From: Phormidesmis sp963789215
GTDB taxonomy: Bacteria > Cyanobacteriota > Cyanobacteriia > Phormidesmidales > Phormidesmidaceae
DNA length: 64,000 nt
Assembly: GCA_963789215.1 (NCBI GenBank)
Contig: CAWBJY010000011.1
Coordinates: forward strand, 124,001-188,000
Reading direction: 5' to 3'
Positions within the stretch are counted from its first letter, which is position 1; each line of letters begins with the position of its first letter. The position numbers and the translations under genes are program-made. Below are positions 61,670 through 64,000 of the stretch, piece by piece. Under the pieces are notes generated by a model, which was not told where the DNA came from, made no database searches, and was given only the letters and a program-made list of their open reading frames with translations.

Positions 61670-61860
61670 ACCCAAAAGAGCAAAGCCACCCCGCTACGTA
61701 GTGCAAATCAGGGTGGCTAAAGGGTAAAGTTACCCTAAGCCGCCAGACTGCCTTGTTCAGTTTGGAGGTGTAGTCATCGGTTAGGTGTTGATCGCACCTG
61801 CCGATGGCGCTCGGCAAAATTGAGTTCTGAGTGAACGACCGCGATTAGCATCGCAGGTCT
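61670..61860 (-). ncRNA. Structured leader or small RNA candidate
   Basis: On the minus strand several hairpins are stacked: gcgat/atcgc, catcgg/ccgatg with aggtg/cacct inside, agggta/taccct at 61736-61721. A final stem agccaccc/gggtggct (61718-61711 with 61691-61684) is followed by tttgctctttt. The last looks like an intrinsic terminator 40 bases before the downstream start codon, so this may be an attenuator-controlled leader or a free sRNA of about 180 nt. No known riboswitch class was recognised. Confidence 0.45.
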
Positions 61861-61882
61861 AAAAATAACGATAGGTCGATTT

Positions 61883-62492
61883 TTAGGGTAAGTCAAGCGA
61901 TTGATTTTGCTCTGGCGGCTGAAGTGATAGGCCGCGATAAACCTGCTCGATGGGAAAGCTCAAGTCGATGCTCTTTAGCGTGATTGTATCGCCCGCTTGG
62001 TAAGTCAAGATCAGCCAGTCGCCGTTCTCGTTTTTGTGGTACAAGTCCATTTCGATGCGGGTGGAGCTTACCAGCAAATAGTCTTGTAAGACAGGGTTGT
62101 TCTGGTACATTCTAAACTTGCCGCCCCGGTCGTAGGCTTCGGTGCTATCGGATAGAACTTCTACAATCAGGCAGGGATAGGTGAAGTAGTTGAGGTGTGT
62201 TTTGGTCTCTATCGTCGCAGGTAACGCTGGCATCTGGATAAGTGTAGTCAGCGGTTTCTACAATGTTTACTTTGATATCGGAGTTTCCGGTAATGCAGCC
62301 ACTACCTTCTAAGTGGCTATCGAACATTGCGGTGAGACGAATCGCAATGCGACCATGATTAACGCTGCCGCCACTCATGGCATAAACTTGGCCGCCTATG
62401 TACTCATGTTTTTCTAGCTGCTTTTCTTCCCAAGCAAAGTATTCTTCGGGAGTAAGCTTTGGGAGATGGTCTTTGGCAGCAATCATAAGCAA
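61883..62492 (-). pseudogene. Uma2-family endonuclease, frameshifted
   Basis: Uma2 (DUF820) PD-(D/E)XK-type protein split into two frames. The first frame (from ATG 62492) has LTPEEYFAWEEKQLEKHEYIGGQVYAMSGG and the DYTYPDASV catalytic strand, then derails after CDDRD. The second frame continues with THLNYFTYPCLIVEVLSDST, which holds the catalytic Glu, and DRGGKFRMYQ. One extra base near 62213-62217 (ccaaaac region) explains it. Uma2 genes are numerous in cyanobacteria, so loss of one copy is tolerable; assembly error is equally possible. Confidence 0.9.
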
Positions 62493-62845
62493 CTCTACAA
62501 CGCACTAAATTAACGTCAGTTCGGGTTAAGAAACCTTTGCTTTCTAGGCCAGAGGTAAATCCCCTCTGGAGGGGTGGCGCGTAGCGACGGGGTGGGTTCG
62601 GTAACTGTAGCGCTACTTACCGACCCACCCCACCCTATCGGGCACCCCTCCAGAGGGGATTTGCTTTAGTTGGGGTGCTGTAGTGTCCGATTGGTCGACT
62701 GTTTTAAGCAATTGCTTGACTCGAACTGACGTTGGTTAGCTATATCCTACCGAGATTTGATAATTGTGGACAAACGAAAGCGCTTTGGTGAAGCTCATCA
62801 AAGCGCTGATATGTTGTTCTTTTTGCTAAAAACTAATGTTAGAGA
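62493..62845. other. Intergenic region with a foldback element
   Basis: 353 bases between the Uma2 remnant and the next minus-strand gene. The notable content is the inverted repeat at 62557-62662; the rest has no ORF. Confidence 0.6.
62557..62662. repeat. Foldback (MITE-like) element
   Basis: Perfect 20-bp terminal inverted repeats (62557-62576 and 62643-62662), starting aaatcccctctggagg. An inner pair follows (ggggtgggttcggtaa with ttaccgacccacccc, one bulge) around a short gtagcgctac palindrome. The whole 106 bases can fold into one long hairpin. This type of repeat occurs widely in cyanobacterial intergenic regions. Confidence 0.85.
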
Positions 62846-63205
62846 CTATGCGCTGCGACGGCGAGGGCGCTTGTACTCTGACTTTTTCTTGTAGCCGACG
62901 GCTTGGGCTTCGTCGCTGTTGGGGCCAAACTGTCCGCGTACGGATTCTTTCATGGCGAGAACAGCGGCATGAAATTCGATTTCGGCTTGGCGAGCGGCGT
63001 CTACTGCGGACTTTGTAGTGGCGATGAGTTCGATTTCTTTTTTCTGGCTAGCAATCATGCTGCTGTAGACTTGCTCTAAGTTTTTGGCGCTGGCTTCGGG
63101 GCGGATGGCGGTGTATTTGTCGACGGCGCTAAGGCCGTGAAGGGCTTTGATGTCGGCGGTGATTGTTTTGGCGGAGAGGCGACGGGAGAAATTGAGCGTG
63201 GTCAT
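62846..63205 (-). CDS. Conserved hypothetical helical protein
   Basis: 119 aa, all helical: LNFSRRLSAKTITADIKAL, an Ile/Glu/Ala-rich middle (KKEIELIATTKSAVDAARQAEIEFHAAVLAMKE is split by a DNA HIP1-free region), and the strongly conserved C-terminal FGPNSDEAQAVG then KKKSEYKRPRRR. The tail is characteristic of a small bacterial family of unknown function. The basic end suggests nucleic-acid contact (inference). Confidence 0.68.
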   Translation of the reverse strand: MTTLNFSRRLSAKTITADIKALHGLSAVDKYTAIRPEASAKNLEQVYSSMIASQKKEIELIATTKSAVDAARQAEIEFHAAVLAMKESVRGQFGPNSDEAQAVGYKKKSEYKRPRRRSA

Positions 63206-63506
63206 AATAGATGGCCTGTTGTATGAAATTAAATGCGAGTAAGTAAGCAGCTTGGATCTAGAAGAGAATTCTCTCTCTCTTTCTTGACTTGTTATTCACT
63301 TTGCTCGCTTAGAGCTTGCCCTGCAAAAGTAACAAAGTAGCGATCGCCCGCCCGAGAGATTGCGGATAAAAGCGAATTTTGTAGAAAAAAGATAACTCGG
63401 TAGCGATGATCGAAGGGTTGCAAGAGTGTTTTCTTCTGTGTGGGTGCTGATACTATTGGTTTTCTCTATGACAGCGAAGGTTGGCATTGAGTAAGGAAGC
63501 GATCGC
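63206..63506. other. Intergenic region, nothing recognised
   Basis: About 300 bases with an AT-rich stretch and one minus-strand ORF (63296-63508) lacking coding character. Just beyond, at 63496-63537, a 21-bp tandem pair containing HIP1 (gaagcgatcgc...) precedes the last gene. Confidence 0.4.
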
Positions 63507-63537
63507 ATGGTGTTTGGAAGCGATCGCGCAGTGTTTG
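63496..63537. repeat. 21-bp tandem duplication containing HIP1
   Basis: Two copies (63496-63516, 63517-63537) beginning gaagcgatcgc and ending gtgtttg. A third, partial and partly inverted copy follows to about 63558. Confidence 0.85.
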
Positions 63538-63707
63538 GAAACGATCGCTTCCAAACACTAATGGTTTGCGGCAGCGGATCGTTAGTTTCTAGCGTCGAAC
63601 CATTGATCTCAGTACCTCAATGGCTTTGCGTGCTCACTTCGATGATTGATCGAGAGGTTCATCTTACATGGGCATCTTTTGGAAGTAAAAACATAGTCAG
63701 AGAACGT

Positions 63708-64000
63708 ATGAATCTTGAACGGTTGGAATATATCAAAAGCGTAAGTCATTCAGAAGGTTGTTGGTCGTACTCAAATTATTGCAAGGGTACTTACTTCCCA
63801 CTGAACTTTAAGCAGGGCAGAGGCGTTGAAACGCATGCCTCAAATTTGCCACAAGGTGCCTTAGTGATCCTGTCTCAACGTTACGAAGGCAAAAGGTATC
63901 TGTCTCACGTAGTTGAGATTGTAAATGAAGCTTCTGAGGATCAGCCGCAGTGGGAAAATTCTGATTGGGGAATTGTGAGATGGGTTAAGGTAGTCTGGGC
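63708..64000 (+). CDS. Partial gene cut by the window end, unknown function
   Basis: Open frame running off the window. From ATG 63708: MNLERLEYIKSVSHSEGCWS, then GALVILSQRYEGKRYLSHVVEIVNEA, and DWGIVRWVKVVW. The middle resembles EVE/PUA-like domains found at the N-termini of some restriction-type proteins, but this is weak. The frame stays open upstream to an ATG at 63507, so the protein could be 67 residues longer at its N-terminus; that part is less protein-like. Confidence 0.6.
   Translation, partial: MNLERLEYIKSVSHSEGCWSYSNYCKGTYFPLNFKQGRGVETHASNLPQGALVILSQRYEGKRYLSHVVEIVNEASEDQPQWENSDWGIVRWVKVVW

Noticed and set aside
61670..61860. Glutamine (glnA / downstream-peptide) riboswitch
   Set aside because: A CGTTCA start is present, but the conserved GACGGAAG-type segment is missing, so the class was not assigned.
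63296..63508. 70-aa minus-strand ORF
   Set aside because: Ser/Thr/Leu-rich without motif, overlaps the HIP1 duplications and the start of a better plus-strand frame.

Overview
The window is chromosomal DNA from a cyanobacterium. Evidence: the HIP1 octamer GCGATCGC is scattered through coding and non-coding DNA. There is also a homogentisate phytyltransferase (tocopherol pathway), a mntCAB manganese operon, a FutB-type iron permease beside FurA, and families known almost only from cyanobacteria (TIGR02652, DUF1830, DUF3531, a RecJ with a long C-terminal extension). The family mix suggests a Leptolyngbya/Phormidesmis-like lineage, but that is inference; the window has no rRNA. No prophage, insertion sequence or CRISPR array is visible. 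Functions below rest on motif and family recognition; no searches were run.

Layout. 1-9.6 kb: 3' part of a hybrid histidine kinase; purK; a YefM/YoeB toxin-antitoxin pair; an NAD-related group (NrtR-like regulator divergent from an ADP-ribosylglycohydrolase and a nicotinamidase-like hydrolase, with a 21-bp palindrome between them); thiD; small cyanobacterial proteins. 9.8-20.5 kb: SRP RNA; a carbonic anhydrase-like / frameshifted serine hydrolase / roadblock operon; an AAA ATPase; a secreted FAD enzyme; a NurA nuclease with a HAD phosphatase; an RsbRD-type histidine kinase. 20.7-34.2 kb: mnmG, a second-type EF-G, an oxidoreductase, a DMT permease, hpt, futB. 34.2-45.7 kb: furA, bioA, mntCAB, a TetR regulator, a LOV-type hybrid kinase converging on a lone receiver, another receiver. 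45.7-55.4 kb: glycosyltransferase, very long RecJ, a phased DnaA-box array, TPR protein, DUF4349 lipoprotein, tRNA-Tyr and tRNA-Thr. 55.4-64 kb: rpe, atypical S8 protease, rsmG, an ABC ATPase, DUF3531, Nudix, a structured leader or small RNA, a frameshifted Uma2 nuclease, a foldback element, and a gene cut by the window end.

How genes work together. Metal supply is the clearest theme: FutB (iron) shares its upstream region with FurA, and mntC-mntA-mntB follows in Mn-importer order. NAD turnover is a second theme: the NrtR-like protein carries an intact Nudix box next to an enzyme that releases ADP-ribose and one that may deamidate nicotinamide. Signalling is dense, with three histidine kinases and two free receivers.

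Two features recur through the window. First, tandem duplications of 11-23 bp lie at gene 3' ends, often taking in the stop codon, and in flexible protein linkers; more than 20 were found by eye. Second, three genes (hybrid kinase, serine hydrolase, Uma2) are each broken by what looks like one extra base in a short homopolymer, which may be real decay or draft-assembly error.
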